From Sphingomonas cannabina (GTDB lineage: Bacteria > Pseudomonadota > Alphaproteobacteria > Sphingomonadales > Sphingomonadaceae): a DNA stretch of 64,000 nucleotides. Made by a program: the position numbers and the translations under genes. The notes beneath the pieces were generated by a model. That model saw only the letters and a list, made by a program, of their open reading frames with translations. It ran no database searches and was not told the DNA's origin. This document shows positions 1 through 8,947 of the stretch, one piece after another (within the stretch, counting starts at the first letter, position 1; each line of letters starts with the position of its first letter). The DNA lies in the NCBI RefSeq assembly GCF_021391395.1, contig NZ_CP090059.1, positions 1,535,001-1,599,000 on the forward strand, written 5' to 3'.

Positions 1-2
1 GC

Positions 3-299
3 GCCAACCATCCGGCACTGGTGACGATCGATTCGGGCTACAAGTCGCTGTCGACCGACGGCGGCGTGGCGGTGGTCCAGCGCGGCGCGCCGGCCGAGAC
101 GATGTTCATGTTCATGGGCGACGAGCACGCCGCGCTGATCGGCCCCGATATCGCCGCGAGGCTGCGCCCCGGCGACGCGGTGAGCCTGACCGTGCCGCAC
201 TGCGACCCGACGGTGAACCTCTATGATTTCTACCATGTCGTGAAGGGCGACACGCTGGTCGCCCTCTGGCCGGTGAGCGCGCGAGGCCGCGCCCGGTGA
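3..299 (+). CDS. D-threonine aldolase / D-serine dehydratase-like protein, C-terminal part
   Basis: This is the 3' end of a gene that enters from the left edge; the frame is open from base 3. The visible 98 residues match the C-terminal domain of the alanine-racemase-fold D-threonine aldolase/DSD1 family. They contain the metal-site motif VPHCDPTVNLYD (a His and a Cys close together) followed by the typical YHVVKGD and LWPVSARG ending. Such enzymes use PLP and a divalent metal to cleave or deaminate D-hydroxy amino acids in the cytoplasm. The PLP lysine would lie upstream, outside the window. The stop codon overlaps the GTG start of the following MFS transporter (GTGA), so the two are probably co-translated. 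Family is clear; exact substrate is unknown. Confidence 0.75.
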   Translation, partial: ANHPALVTIDSGYKSLSTDGGVAVVQRGAPAETMFMFMGDEHAALIGPDIAARLRPGDAVSLTVPHCDPTVNLYDFYHVVKGDTLVALWPVSARGRAR

Positions 300-1429
300 G
301 CGAGGCCGGCGCCCGCCTGTCGCCGGACCGCATCGTCGCGATTCTCGCCGTCGGGGTGATCGGCGTGTTGATCCCCGGGCTGCAGCCGCAGCTGCTCGGC
401 GCTCTCGAAGCCGAGGGGGTGCTCGGTGCCACCGCGCTCGGCGTGCTTGCCACTGTCGAGCTGCTGGCGATGGGTCTGGCCGCGGGGGGAGCGGGGTTCG
501 TGCTGCCGTCGGCCAGGCTGCGCGAGATCGCCGGCGTGGCGCTGATAGTGACCGGAGCGCTCGACCTCATGACGCCGATGCTGGGAACCGGCGCGATCTT
601 CCCTGCGCGGATCGCGGCGGGGCTGGCGGAAGGCGTGCTGGTCTGGATCGCGATCGGCTTCATCGTGCGCAGCCGCCGGCCGGAGCGGTGGGCGGGCATC
701 TATCTCGCGGTCCAGACACTCGCCCAGTTCGCGCTCGCGACGCTGATCGGCCTGGTCGGCGCGAGCGCCGGGCGCGGCTTCACGCTGCTCGGCGCGGTCA
801 CGATCGCCGGCCTCCTCGCCCTGCCTTGGCTGCCGCGCGCCTATGCCGCGCACGATGAAGCTGTCGGCGGCCGCCCGCCGCCGCGCGGCCTCGTCGCGCT
901 CGGCGGAGTGCTGCTCTACCTCGCCTTCATCGTCGCGATCTGGGTCTATATCGAGCCGCTCGCCCGCCAGCGGCAGGTCGGTCCGGGCGCGATCGCCATG
1001 GCGCCCCCGCTCGCGCTCGCTATGCAGGTCCTGGGCGCCGCCGCCGCGACCCTTTTGGCCGGACGCGTGCCGGCGCGGCTCACCCTCATTCTCGTCGGCG
1101 CCGTCAATCTCGGGCTGATCGGGCTGATCGGCGCGCCGCCGTCGGACGCGGCGTTCGTCGCGGCGGTGGCGGCGTTCGGTTTCCTGTGGCTGTTCGTGAT
1201 GCCCTTCCAGATCCCGATCGTGATCGCCGCCGATCCCAGCCGGCGCGCAGCGATGCTGATCGGCGGCGCGCAGCTCACCGGCTCCAGCCTCGGCCCGTTC
1301 CTCGCCGCGCTGCTGGTGAGCGATGCCGACGTGTCGCCGGTGCTCTGGTTCGGTGGGGCCTGCGCGGCTATGGGCGTGGCGGCGCTGATCGGCGCCGGCC
1401 GAGCGAGCGTTCCCGTACAAGAGAGTTGA
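296..1429 (+). CDS. MFS family transporter
   Basis: A 377-residue, very hydrophobic protein with about 12 predicted membrane spans and the loose 6+6 layout of a major facilitator superfamily permease. There is a basic cytoplasmic stretch (RSRRPERWAG) near residue 125 and a longer central loop around residues 185-200. No substrate-specific motif is recognised. The GTG start overlaps the stop of the aldolase-like gene by four bases, and a TetR regulator follows after one base, so transporter, enzyme and regulator look like one unit. The transporter may move the aldolase substrate or product (inference). Confidence 0.75.
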   Translation: MSEAGARLSPDRIVAILAVGVIGVLIPGLQPQLLGALEAEGVLGATALGVLATVELLAMGLAAGGAGFVLPSARLREIAGVALIVTGALDLMTPMLGTGAIFPARIAAGLAEGVLVWIAIGFIVRSRRPERWAGIYLAVQTLAQFALATLIGLVGASAGRGFTLLGAVTIAGLLALPWLPRAYAAHDEAVGGRPPPRGLVALGGVLLYLAFIVAIWVYIEPLARQRQVGPGAIAMAPPLALAMQVLGAAAATLLAGRVPARLTLILVGAVNLGLIGLIGAPPSDAAFVAAVAAFGFLWLFVMPFQIPIVIAADPSRRAAMLIGGAQLTGSSLGPFLAALLVSDADVSPVLWFGGACAAMGVAALIGAGRASVPVQES

Positions 1430-1430
1430 A

Positions 1431-2075
1431 GTGGCTGGAGTTCCAAAGCCTTCCAAGCGATCCCGCCCCAAGCAGGAGCGGGCGCAGCAGACCTATGAGC
1501 TGCTGCTCGACGTCGCCGGGGAGTTGCTGGCGGAGGTCGGGATCGAGCGCATCTCGACCAACATGATCTGCGCCCGCGCCGGGCTCACGCCGCCGGCGCT
1601 CTATCGTTATTTCCCCGACAAATATGCCGTGCTGGAGGCGCTCGGGCGGCGGCTGATGGACCGGCAGAACGCGGTGCTGGAGGCGTGGATCGCGCGCCAC
1701 GTCGACGGCGGCATCGAAGCGATGAGCGAGCATGTCGAGGAGCTGATGGAGGAGAATGCCGCGGTCACCCGCGACGAGCCGGGCGCGGTGTGGATCCTGC
1801 GCGCGCTCCACGCGACGCCGCGGCTGGTGCACGTCCGGCTCGAATCGCACCGCTACGTCACCGACAAGCTGACCGAGGCCTATGTCCGGCACCTGCCCGA
1901 TATCGACCGCGACGCGCTGTGGCAGCGGCTGCGGCTCGGCATCGAGCTCGGCTTCGCCGCCGACGAGATGCTGTACGAGGAGACGCGCGTCTCGGCGGAA
2001 ATGGTGTTCCGCAGCGTCGCCCAGATGCTGCGCGCGCAGATGGCGCAGACGCTGGCGGAGGGTGGGGCGGACTGA
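1431..2075 (+). CDS. TetR/AcrR family transcriptional regulator
   Basis: A 214-residue regulator. An N-terminal TetR helix-turn-helix is visible at residues 15-65: ERAQQTYELLLDVAGELL, then ISTNMICARAGLTPPALYRY and FPDKYAVLEAL. The C-terminal all-helical ligand domain is unlike any I can name. The gene starts with GTG one base after the MFS stop, so it is probably translated with the transporter and may repress this operon in response to its substrate (inference). A palindromic intergenic repeat follows the stop. Confidence 0.85.
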   Translation: MAGVPKPSKRSRPKQERAQQTYELLLDVAGELLAEVGIERISTNMICARAGLTPPALYRYFPDKYAVLEALGRRLMDRQNAVLEAWIARHVDGGIEAMSEHVEELMEENAAVTRDEPGAVWILRALHATPRLVHVRLESHRYVTDKLTEAYVRHLPDIDRDALWQRLRLGIELGFAADEMLYEETRVSAEMVFRSVAQMLRAQMAQTLAEGGAD

Positions 2076-2082
2076 GACACTC

Positions 2083-2163
2083 CGTCATCCCGGCGGAAGC
2101 CGGGATCTCGTGAGGCTTACGGTACTGCAATCGCCTGAGATCCCGGCTTTCGCCGGGATGACG
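2083..2163. repeat. REP-like palindromic intergenic repeat (CGTCATCCCGG type)
   Basis: Two inverted arms, CGTCATCCCGGCGGAAGC and its counterpart ending CGCCGGGATGACG, flank a short unique middle of about 25 bases. The element lies between the convergent TetR gene and dinB, where it could also act as a terminator or RNA-stabilising hairpin. Related arms built on GTCAT/CAC-CCCGGCGAAGGCCGGG occur at 18771 and 54172, and on CGTCATTCCCGCGAAGGCGG at 3330 and 8411. Confidence 0.8.
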
Positions 2164-2165
2164 GC

Positions 2166-3263
2166 TTATATCATTGCCGCTTCGCGCTCCTCGAACAGCG
2201 GCAGCAACGCGCCATCCGTGCTGCCTGCATCGAAGTTGGAGACGGTGACGCCGACCAGCCGAATGCCCTTCTCGGGCGGGAACAGCGTGCGGACGAGGTC
2301 GAGGCTCGCCTGACGCAACAGCTCCTGCGTCGAGACCAGTACGGTATGGCTGCGGCTGCGCGTGACGATGCGGAAGTCCTGGAACTTGACCTTCACCGTC
2401 ACCGTGCGGCCGAATGCCTGCGCCTTCTCGCACCAGGCCCAGACGTCGTCGGCCATGCGCAGCACGCCGGCCTCGATCTCGGGCGGGTCGGTGAGGTCGC
2501 GGTCGAAGGTGGTCTCGGAGCCCGACGACTTGCGCTCACGCGAAGGGTCGACCGGGCGGTCGTCCTCGCCGCGCGCGATCGCGTGATACCATTCGGCGGC
2601 GCTGCCGAAATGCTCGCGCAGGAACGCGAGGGACCGGGCGCGCAGGTCCGCGCCGGTCTCGATGCCGAGCCGCTTCATCTTGGCCGCGGTCACCGGGCCC
2701 ACGCCGTGGAAGCGCGCCACCGGCAGCGTCTCGACCCAGGCCGGACCCATCTCCGGCGTCACCGCGAACTGGCCGTTGGGCTTGCGGTGATCCGAGGCGA
2801 GCTTGGCTAGGAACTTGTTGTAGGAGATGCCGGCGGAGGCGGTGAGGCCGGTCTCCGCCAGGATGCGCGCGCGGATCTCCTTCGCGGTCGCCCAGGCAGT
2901 GGCGAGGCCGCGGCGGTCTTCCGTCACGTCGAGATAGGCCTCGTCGAGCGACAGCGGCTGGATGAGGTCGGTATAGTCGGCGAAGATCGCATGGATCTGC
3001 CGCGAGACCGCGCGGTAGACGTCGAAGCGTGGTTTGACGAACACCAGCTCCGGGCAGCGCCGTAGCGCGGTGACCGAGGGCATCGCCGAACGCACGCCGT
3101 ACCGCCGCGCCTCGTAGCTCGCCGCCGCCACCACGCCGCGCGCCACGGCATAGCCGACCGCCACCGGCTGGCCGCGCAGGGCAGGGTCGTCGCGCTGCTC
3201 GACCGACGCGTAGAAGGCGTCCATGTCGATATGGATGATCTTCCGGGGCGGCGGCGCGGTCAC
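2166..3263 (-). CDS. dinB: DNA polymerase IV (Y-family translesion polymerase)
   Basis: A 365-residue DinB-type polymerase for error-prone lesion bypass. Palm-domain catalytic acids are visible: Asp13 in HIDMDAFYASVE and Asp107/Glu108 in SLDEAYLDV. The helix-hairpin-helix segment (FHGVGPVTAAKMKRLGI) is near residues 180-200, and the little-finger domain fills the C-terminus. Length is normal for the family. The protein ends without an obvious beta-clamp pentapeptide at the extreme C-terminus, though LLPLFEE near the end may serve. The gene is monocistronic, with a repeat on each side. Confidence 0.95.
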   Translation of the reverse strand: MTAPPPRKIIHIDMDAFYASVEQRDDPALRGQPVAVGYAVARGVVAAASYEARRYGVRSAMPSVTALRRCPELVFVKPRFDVYRAVSRQIHAIFADYTDLIQPLSLDEAYLDVTEDRRGLATAWATAKEIRARILAETGLTASAGISYNKFLAKLASDHRKPNGQFAVTPEMGPAWVETLPVARFHGVGPVTAAKMKRLGIETGADLRARSLAFLREHFGSAAEWYHAIARGEDDRPVDPSRERKSSGSETTFDRDLTDPPEIEAGVLRMADDVWAWCEKAQAFGRTVTVKVKFQDFRIVTRSRSHTVLVSTQELLRQASLDLVRTLFPPEKGIRLVGVTVSNFDAGSTDGALLPLFEEREAAMI

Positions 3264-3329
3264 GGCGCCAGTCTAGTGCATGCCGAACAAATTGTGAACG
3301 CGAGTCAGAATTTGTCCTCACAGAGGGAT

Positions 3330-3424
3330 CGTCATTCCCGCGAAGGCGGGAATCCATTCTCGCTGCAGGCAATGAGTCTCACGAATGCCAGCCAGAATGG
3401 ATTCCCGCCTTCGCGGGAATGACG
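3330..3424. repeat. REP-like palindromic repeat (CGTCATTCCCGCG type)
   Basis: Arms CGTCATTCCCGCGAAGGCGG plus GAATCCATTCT and the inverse arm GAATGGATTCCCGCC/TTCGCGGGAATGACG are separated by about 30 bases of unique sequence. The element lies upstream of dinB. A second copy with nearly identical arms but a different middle is at 8411-8505. Each single arm folds into its own hairpin (CCCGCGAAGGCGGG), and the two arms can also pair with each other, as in paired REP (REPIN) elements. Confidence 0.85.
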
Positions 3425-3487
3425 AACGTCAGGCTGGCCCTCGCCGGAGGTAAGGAAAGACGATGAGATCGTCGTCTCATTCTCCGA

Positions 3488-5698
3488 TCACGCCACCGCC
3501 GGCAGCCGATCCAGGAACTTGTCGAGCGTGATCGGATAGTCGCGTACGCGCACGCCCGTCGCGTTGTAGACCGCGTTCGCCACCGCCGCGCCGACGCCGC
3601 AGATGCCGAGCTCGCCGACGCCCTTCGCCTTCATCGGCGACGAGATGGGATCGGTTTCCTCGAGGAAGATCACCTCCTGGTGCGGGATGTCGGCGTGGAC
3701 CGGCACCTCATAGCCGGCCAGGTCGTGGTTGACGAAGAAGCCGAAGCGCTTGTCGATCGCCAGCTCCTCCATCAGCGCGGCGCCGGTGCCCATCACCATC
3801 GCGCCGATCACCTGGCTGCGCGCCGACTTGGGGTTGAGGATGCGCCCGGCAGCGCACACCGCGAGCATCCGGCGGACGCGGATCTCGCCGGTATAGGCGT
3901 CGACCGCCGCCTCGACGAAATGGCCGCCGAAGGTCGACTGCTGATATTGCTTGTCGAGGTCGCCGTACTCGATGAAGTCCTCGGCGACGATTTCCCCGCC
4001 CCGCGCGGCGTCGCCGAGCGGCACGCTGCGGTTGCCTGAGCGGACCTGGCTGTCGGCGAACGCCGCGTCGGTGGCGTTGAAGCCGAGCCTCTGCGCCGCC
4101 GCCTCGCGCAGCTTCATGCAGGCGGCATAGACGCCCGACGTCGAGTTGTTCGCGCCCCACTGCCCGCCCGAGCCGCACGACACCGGGAAATCGGAGTCGC
4201 CGAGCCGCACCACGACCTTGTCGAGCGGCACGCCCATCGTCTCCGCCGCGGTCTGGGCGATGATCGTGTAGGTGCCGGTGCCGATGTCGGTCATGTCGGT
4301 CTCGACCGTCACCATGCCCTGCCGGTCGAGCCGCACGCGCGCGGCCGACTTGGTGAGCAGGTTGTTGCGGAACGCGGCGGCGACGCCCATGCCGACCAGC
4401 CAGCGCCCTTCGCGCACGCTGCCGGGCTTCGCTTGACGCCTGTTCCAGCCGAAGCGTTCGGCGCCGGTCCTGAGGCATTCGACCAGCCGGCGCTGCGAGA
4501 AGCGGCGGGAAGGCTGTTCGGGATCGACCTGGGTGTCGTTGAGGATGCGGAACTCGATCGGGTCCATGCCGAGTTTTTCCGCCATCTCGTCGATCGCGAT
4601 CTCCAACGCCATCAGCCCCGGCGCCTCGCCCGGCGCGCGCAGCGCATTGCCCTCCGGCAGGTCGAGCACGGCGAGGCGCGTCGCGGTCATGCGGTTGGCG
4701 CCGGCATAGAGCAGGCGGGTCTGGTTGACCGCCGTCTCCGGCCCGCCGCCGGGGAGGTCGCCCGACCAACTCTCATGGCCGATCGCGGTGATCTTGCCGT
4801 CGCGCGTCGCGCCGATGCGGATGCGCTGGATCGTCGCCGGGCGGTGGGTGGTGTTGTTGGCCATCAGCGGCCGCGTGAGCGCGACCTTGACCGGGCGACG
4901 CACCGCCTTCGCGCCCAGCGCCGCCAGCACCGCATCGGCGCGGACGAACAGCTTCCCGCCGAACCCGCCGCCGATATAGGGCGAGACCAGCCGCACATTC
5001 TCCCTGGGGATGCCGAGCGTCTTGGCGACGTCGCCCTTGCCCCAGTTGATCATCTGGTTGGAGGTATAGATCGTCAGCTTGTCGCCTTCCCACAGCGCGA
5101 TGCTGGCGTGCGGCTCCATCATCGCGTGCGACTGGTCGGGCGTAGTGTAGGTGGCGTCGAGCTTGACCGGCGCGGCGGCGAAGGCGGCGGCGAAATCGCC
5201 GACCGCGGTGTCGGGCTTGCCGCCGAACTCGCTCGGCGGGGGCGGGGGCGCCGAATCCTTCACCGCCGCCAAGTCGAAGCGGCCCTTGCCGCGGGCATAG
5301 TCGACCTTGATCAGCGAGGCGGCGGCGCGCGCCTGCTCGAACGTCTCGGCGACCACCACCGCGATCGCCTGGTGGTAGTGCTCGATCTCGGGCCCACCGA
5401 GCAGCTTGGCGGTGTTGAAATTGCCCTTGCCGAGCGTGCCGGCATTCTCGGCGGTGACGATCGCGAGCACGCCGGGCGCGGCCTTGGCATCGGCAAGGTC
5501 GATCGAGGCGATCCGGCCCTTGGCGATCGCAGCGCCCACGACATAGCCATAGGCGGGGTTCTGCACCACGTCGTGCCGCTCATAGGCATAGGGCGCGGTG
5601 CCGGTGGTCTTGAGCGGACCGTCGATGCGGTCGGTAGGGCGGCCGACTACCTTGAGCTGATCGATCGGGTTGGTTCCGGCTGGGGTGTCGAACTTCAT
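3488..5698 (-). CDS. paoC: Periplasmic aldehyde oxidoreductase, molybdenum-cofactor subunit PaoC
   Basis: A 736-residue large subunit of the xanthine oxidase family, carrying the molybdenum cytosine dinucleotide cofactor. Visible features are GGGFGGKLFVRAD near residues 242-254, the LRAPGEAPG substrate-channel arginine near residues 353-361, GSGGQWGANNSTSG near residue 515, and the catalytic glutamate in KGVGELGICGVG near residue 700. It is the third gene of paoA-paoB-paoC, 3 bases after paoB. By homology with E. coli PaoABC the complex oxidises aldehydes in the periplasm, exported as a folded complex by the Tat signal of PaoA. No PaoD-type maturation chaperone is seen nearby. Confidence 0.92.
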   Translation of the reverse strand: MKFDTPAGTNPIDQLKVVGRPTDRIDGPLKTTGTAPYAYERHDVVQNPAYGYVVGAAIAKGRIASIDLADAKAAPGVLAIVTAENAGTLGKGNFNTAKLLGGPEIEHYHQAIAVVVAETFEQARAAASLIKVDYARGKGRFDLAAVKDSAPPPPPSEFGGKPDTAVGDFAAAFAAAPVKLDATYTTPDQSHAMMEPHASIALWEGDKLTIYTSNQMINWGKGDVAKTLGIPRENVRLVSPYIGGGFGGKLFVRADAVLAALGAKAVRRPVKVALTRPLMANNTTHRPATIQRIRIGATRDGKITAIGHESWSGDLPGGGPETAVNQTRLLYAGANRMTATRLAVLDLPEGNALRAPGEAPGLMALEIAIDEMAEKLGMDPIEFRILNDTQVDPEQPSRRFSQRRLVECLRTGAERFGWNRRQAKPGSVREGRWLVGMGVAAAFRNNLLTKSAARVRLDRQGMVTVETDMTDIGTGTYTIIAQTAAETMGVPLDKVVVRLGDSDFPVSCGSGGQWGANNSTSGVYAACMKLREAAAQRLGFNATDAAFADSQVRSGNRSVPLGDAARGGEIVAEDFIEYGDLDKQYQQSTFGGHFVEAAVDAYTGEIRVRRMLAVCAAGRILNPKSARSQVIGAMVMGTGAALMEELAIDKRFGFFVNHDLAGYEVPVHADIPHQEVIFLEETDPISSPMKAKGVGELGICGVGAAVANAVYNATGVRVRDYPITLDKFLDRLPAVA

Positions 5699-5701
5699 GG
5701 C

Positions 5702-6652
5702 TCAGGCCCTCGCTTCGGCCAGTACCGCGCCGAGCGTGCGCTCGACCAGCGGCAGCTTGAAGGCATTGTCGTGCGTCGGCTTGGCGCCGGCGAGCAGCTG
5801 GGCGGTCACCGCCTTGGCGCCGCGCGGCATCGCCGCCTCGGCCGCCTCGACGCGCCACGGCTTGTGCGCGACGCCGCCGACCGCCACCCGGCCGCTGCCG
5901 TCGCGCTGCACGATCGCGGCGACCGAGACCAGCGCGAAGGCGTAGGACGCGCGGTCGCGGACCTTGTGGTAGAGTTGCGTGCCGCCGACCGGCTTGGGCA
6001 GCGTGACCGCGGTGATCAGCTCGCCCGGCGCGAGCACGGTCTCGACATGCGGGGTGTCGCCGGGCAGGCGGTGGAATTCGGCGATCGGGATGGTGCGGGT
6101 CGCGCCGTCGGGCTTCACCGTCTCCACCGTCGCGTCGAGCGCGCGCATCGCCACCGCCATGTCGCTGGGATTGGTGGCGATGCACGCCTCGCTGGAGCCG
6201 ATCACCGCATGGCCGCGGCTGAACCCGCCGATCGCACCACAGCCGCTGCCGGGCTTGCGTTTGTTGCAGGGCTGGTTGGTGTCGTAGAAATAGGGGCAGC
6301 GGGTGCGCTGGAGCAGGTTGCCGGCGGTGGTCGCCTTGTTGCGCAGCTGGCCCGAGGCGCCGGCGACCAGCGCGCGCGTGAGCACGCCATAGTCGCGCCG
6401 CACGCGGCTGTCGGCGGCGAGGTCGGTGTTGCGGACCAGCGCGCCGATGCGCAGGCCCCCGTCCGGCGTCTCCTCGATCTTGTCGAGCGCGAGGCCGTTG
6501 ACGTCGACCAAATGCGTCGGCGTCTCGATCTCCAGCTTCATCAGATCGAGCAGGTTGGTGCCGCCGGCGATGAACCGGGCTCCGGGCGTGCGGGCGACCA
6601 GCGCCGCCGCCTCGGCGGGGGAGGTCGCGCGTTGGTAGCTGAACGCCTTCAT
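5702..6652 (-). CDS. paoB: Aldehyde oxidoreductase, FAD-binding subunit PaoB
   Basis: A 316-residue FAD subunit. The start ATG at 6652 overlaps the paoA stop by four bases (ATGA) and begins [10 protein letters not shown] as in E. coli PaoB. The FAD-binding signature [10 protein letters not shown] is at residues 29-38, and ATTAGNLLQ lies near residue 110. It carries the extra [4Fe-4S] loop typical of PaoB, with Cys119, Cys129, Cys138 and Cys157 ([26 protein letters not shown]). It passes electrons from the molybdenum and iron-sulfur subunits to FAD and the acceptor. Confidence 0.93.
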   Translation of the reverse strand: MKAFSYQRATSPAEAAALVARTPGARFIAGGTNLLDLMKLEIETPTHLVDVNGLALDKIEETPDGGLRIGALVRNTDLAADSRVRRDYGVLTRALVAGASGQLRNKATTAGNLLQRTRCPYFYDTNQPCNKRKPGSGCGAIGGFSRGHAVIGSSEACIATNPSDMAVAMRALDATVETVKPDGATRTIPIAEFHRLPGDTPHVETVLAPGELITAVTLPKPVGGTQLYHKVRDRASYAFALVSVAAIVQRDGSGRVAVGGVAHKPWRVEAAEAAMPRGAKAVTAQLLAGAKPTHDNAFKLPLVERTLGAVLAEARA

Positions 6653-7296
6653 GCCTTCGCTCCTCCCGCGACCTCGGCGATCGCCTCGATGATGTTGGAA
6701 TAGGCGCCGCAGCGGCAGATGTTGCCGCTCATCCGCTCGCGGACCTCCTCGACGGTGAAGTTGGGGAGCGCGGCGATGTCGGCGGAGACGTGGCTGGGGA
6801 TGCCCGCCTTGATCTCGTCGAGCACCGCCACCGCCGAGCAGATCTGCCCGGGCGTGCAATAGCCGCATTGGTAGCCGTCGTGCTTGACGAAGGCGGCCTG
6901 CATCGGATGTAGCTTGTCGGGGGTGCCGAGGCCCTCGATCGTGGTGATCTTGTCGCCCTCGTGCATCACCGCGAGCGTCAGGCACGAATTGATCCGGCGG
7001 CCGTCGACGATCACCGTGCAGGCGCCGCACTGGCCGTGGTCGCAGCCCTTCTTGGTGCCGGTGAGATGGAGGTGCTCGCGCAGCGCGTCGAGCAGCGTGG
7101 TCCGCGTGTCGAGCGTCAGCTCGCGCTTCTTGCCGTTGACCTCGAACGTGACGGGAGCCGTCACCGGTCGTTCTGCCATGTCGCTCGCTCCGCGCTGGAC
7201 CTTTGCCGCGCCGGGTACGGCGGTGACCGCCGCCGATGCCGCGCCGCCGATCAGGACGCCGCGGCGCGACACGTCGAAGTCATGGGACCCGCTCAT
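6649..7296 (-). CDS. paoA: Aldehyde oxidoreductase, [2Fe-2S] subunit PaoA with Tat signal
   Basis: A 215-residue small subunit. The N-terminus [20 protein letters not shown] is a twin-arginine signal, so the assembled PaoABC complex would be exported by Tat. Two [2Fe-2S] clusters are evident: Cys85, 90, 93 and 105 (CDHGQCGAC) and Cys144, 147, 194 and 196 (CGYCTPG and CRCG). It is the first gene of the pao operon, with ATGA overlap to paoB. The 182-bp gap to the divergent cation transporter should hold both promoters; no clear operator was found there. Confidence 0.93.
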   Translation of the reverse strand: MSGSHDFDVSRRGVLIGGAASAAVTAVPGAAKVQRGASDMAERPVTAPVTFEVNGKKRELTLDTRTTLLDALREHLHLTGTKKGCDHGQCGACTVIVDGRRINSCLTLAVMHEGDKITTIEGLGTPDKLHPMQAAFVKHDGYQCGYCTPGQICSAVAVLDEIKAGIPSHVSADIAALPNFTVEEVRERMSGNICRCGAYSNIIEAIAEVAGGAKA

Positions 7297-7478
7297 CTCT
7301 ATGCTCCGATTCGTCGTTCCCGGTCAGGGGCTCAATCGGTCTGGCGCGGCCGGGTTCCGCGTCCGTCGGCCATTCTGCACCGCTCCCGGCGAGCGGGCAA
7401 GGGCGCGGACTGATGAGACTGGCGTGGGAAACGTCTGGTAACTGGCGGGTTATGCTCCGGCAATCTCGGGAAGGCGCC

Positions 7479-8402
7479 GTGGAAGGGAAGTCGAACCTCG
7501 TCCTCTATGCGGCGCTGGCCGCCAATCTCGGCATCGCGGTGGCCAAGTTCGTCGCGGCGGCGATCTCCGGCTCGTCGGCGATGCTGACCGAGGGGTTCCA
7601 CTCGGTGGTCGACAGCGGCAACCAGCTGCTGCTGCTCTACGGCAAGCGCCGCGCCGAACGGCCGCCCGACGAGATCCACCCTTTCGGCTACGGCCGCGAG
7701 CTCTATTTCTGGAGCTTCGTCGTCGCGATCCTGATCTTCGCGACCGGCGCGGGCCTGTCGGTGTACGAAGGCGTCGTCCACCTCCAATATCCCGAGGCGC
7801 TGCGCGATCCGCTGATCAACTACATCGTGCTGGCGGTCGCGCTCGTGCTGGAGGGCGGCTCATGGTGGATCGCCGTGCGCACCTTCGGCCGTGCCAAGGG
7901 CGATCTCGGCTGGTGGCGCGCGATCCGCAGCTCGAAGGACCCACCGAGCTTCATCGTGCTGTTCGAGGATTCGGCGGCGATGGCCGGCATCCTCATCGCC
8001 GCACTCGGCGTCTACCTCAGCCATGCAACCGGCGATCCCAAGTGGGACGGCATCGCCTCGATCGCGATCGGCGCGGTGCTGGCAGTGGTCGCAGCGCTGT
8101 TGGCCCGGGAATCGAAGGGCCTGCTGATCGGCGAGCGTGCCGACCCGGCGCTGACCGCCGCGGTGCGCGCCTGCGTCGCCGGCCTGCCGGAGGTGACGCA
8201 CGTCAATCATGTCCGCACGATCCACACCGCACCCGACAAGATCTTCATCGCGATGAGCGTCGACTTCGTCGATTCGGTGACGGCGGGCGAGCTGGAGCGT
8301 CTGATCGAGCGCATCGAGGACACGCTGATGGACCGCTGGCCGCGCATCTCGGCGGTTTATATCCGGCCCGAGCGCACGGCAGACAGCGGTCCGGCCGCAT
8401 AA
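7479..8402 (+). CDS. Cation diffusion facilitator family transporter
   Basis: A 307-residue protein with six predicted membrane spans and the CDF metal-site pattern in spans 2 and 5. Span 2 shows GFHSVVDSGNQ (His and Asp three residues apart). Span 5 region FEDSAAMAGILIAALG supplies the second acidic site. PPDEIHPFGYGRE is a signature of the COG0053 family, and a cytoplasmic C-terminal domain ends in YIRPERTAD. It would export Zn, Fe or Mn by proton antiport. I chose the GTG at 7479 because GGGAAGG lies four bases upstream and the protein then begins just before the first span; an ATG at 7452 is possible. Confidence 0.85.
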   Translation: MEGKSNLVLYAALAANLGIAVAKFVAAAISGSSAMLTEGFHSVVDSGNQLLLLYGKRRAERPPDEIHPFGYGRELYFWSFVVAILIFATGAGLSVYEGVVHLQYPEALRDPLINYIVLAVALVLEGGSWWIAVRTFGRAKGDLGWWRAIRSSKDPPSFIVLFEDSAAMAGILIAALGVYLSHATGDPKWDGIASIAIGAVLAVVAALLARESKGLLIGERADPALTAAVRACVAGLPEVTHVNHVRTIHTAPDKIFIAMSVDFVDSVTAGELERLIERIEDTLMDRWPRISAVYIRPERTADSGPAA

Positions 8403-8410
8403 ACTCCTAT

Positions 8411-8505
8411 CGTCATTCCCGCGAAGGCGGGAATCCATTCTGGCTGGCTCTCGTGAGTCTCACGGCCTTCAGCGACAATGGATTCCCGCCTTCGCGGGAA
8501 TGACG
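8411..8505. repeat. REP-like palindromic repeat (CGTCATTCCCGCG type), second copy
   Basis: Arms match those of 3330-3424 almost base for base (left arm CGTCATTCCCGCGAAGGCGG, right arm mirrored and ending GGGAATGACG), but the middle differs. The element sits between the convergent cation transporter and the DUF2147 gene, immediately after the transporter stop. Confidence 0.85.
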
Positions 8506-8524
8506 AGGGAGAGCGCGGTCCCGC

Positions 8525-8947
8525 TCAACCCGCCCGCGTCCACACCTTGGTGCGGCAGAAGAAGGCGACGCAGCCCTTGATCTCGAGCTTCCCGTCGGGG
8601 CGGAGCTTGAGATAGCCCTTGCTGGCCCCGCTCCCCGTCTCGGGGTCATAGACCGGACCGCCCTTCCAATCGGTCGGGCCGCCGGTGAAGCCCTGCAGCA
8701 CCACCAGCCCCTTGAGCCGCCGCTCGCGCAGCTTCGGATCGGCGTTGCGGATGTCGCGGCGGTCGGGATCGGCGCGCAGCGGTGCGGCATCGACGACGCG
8801 GCCGCACAGCGCCGCGCCGCAGCGGTAGATCTGGACGCGGCCATCGTTGCTCCCCGTCGCCCAGAGGCCGGTGATGTCGGCTGGCGGGGCGGGTGCGGCG
8901 GCGACCAGCATCGCCGCGGAGGCAGTGACGGCAAGGAGGAGCTTCAT
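8525..8947 (-). CDS. DUF2147 family secreted protein
   Basis: A 140-residue protein with a Sec signal peptide (MKLLLAVTASAAMLVAAAPA). The DUF2147 layout follows: GLWATGSNDGRVQIYRCG near the start, LKGLVVLQGF, then YDPETGSGASKGYLKLRPDG and a Cys-containing end (GCVAFFCRTKVW). DUF2147 proteins are small periplasmic beta-rich proteins, often lipocalin-like, of unknown role. The start ATG overlaps the stop of the PF10118 gene by four bases, so the two form an operon and share its promoter. Confidence 0.85.
   Translation of the reverse strand: MKLLLAVTASAAMLVAAAPAPPADITGLWATGSNDGRVQIYRCGAALCGRVVDAAPLRADPDRRDIRNADPKLRERRLKGLVVLQGFTGGPTDWKGGPVYDPETGSGASKGYLKLRPDGKLEIKGCVAFFCRTKVWTRAG

Noticed and set aside
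4433..6703. Very long plus-strand reading frame opposite paoC and paoB
   Set aside because: It is the antisense of well-supported pao genes in GC-rich DNA. Its composition is Arg/Asp/Gly-rich and matches no family.
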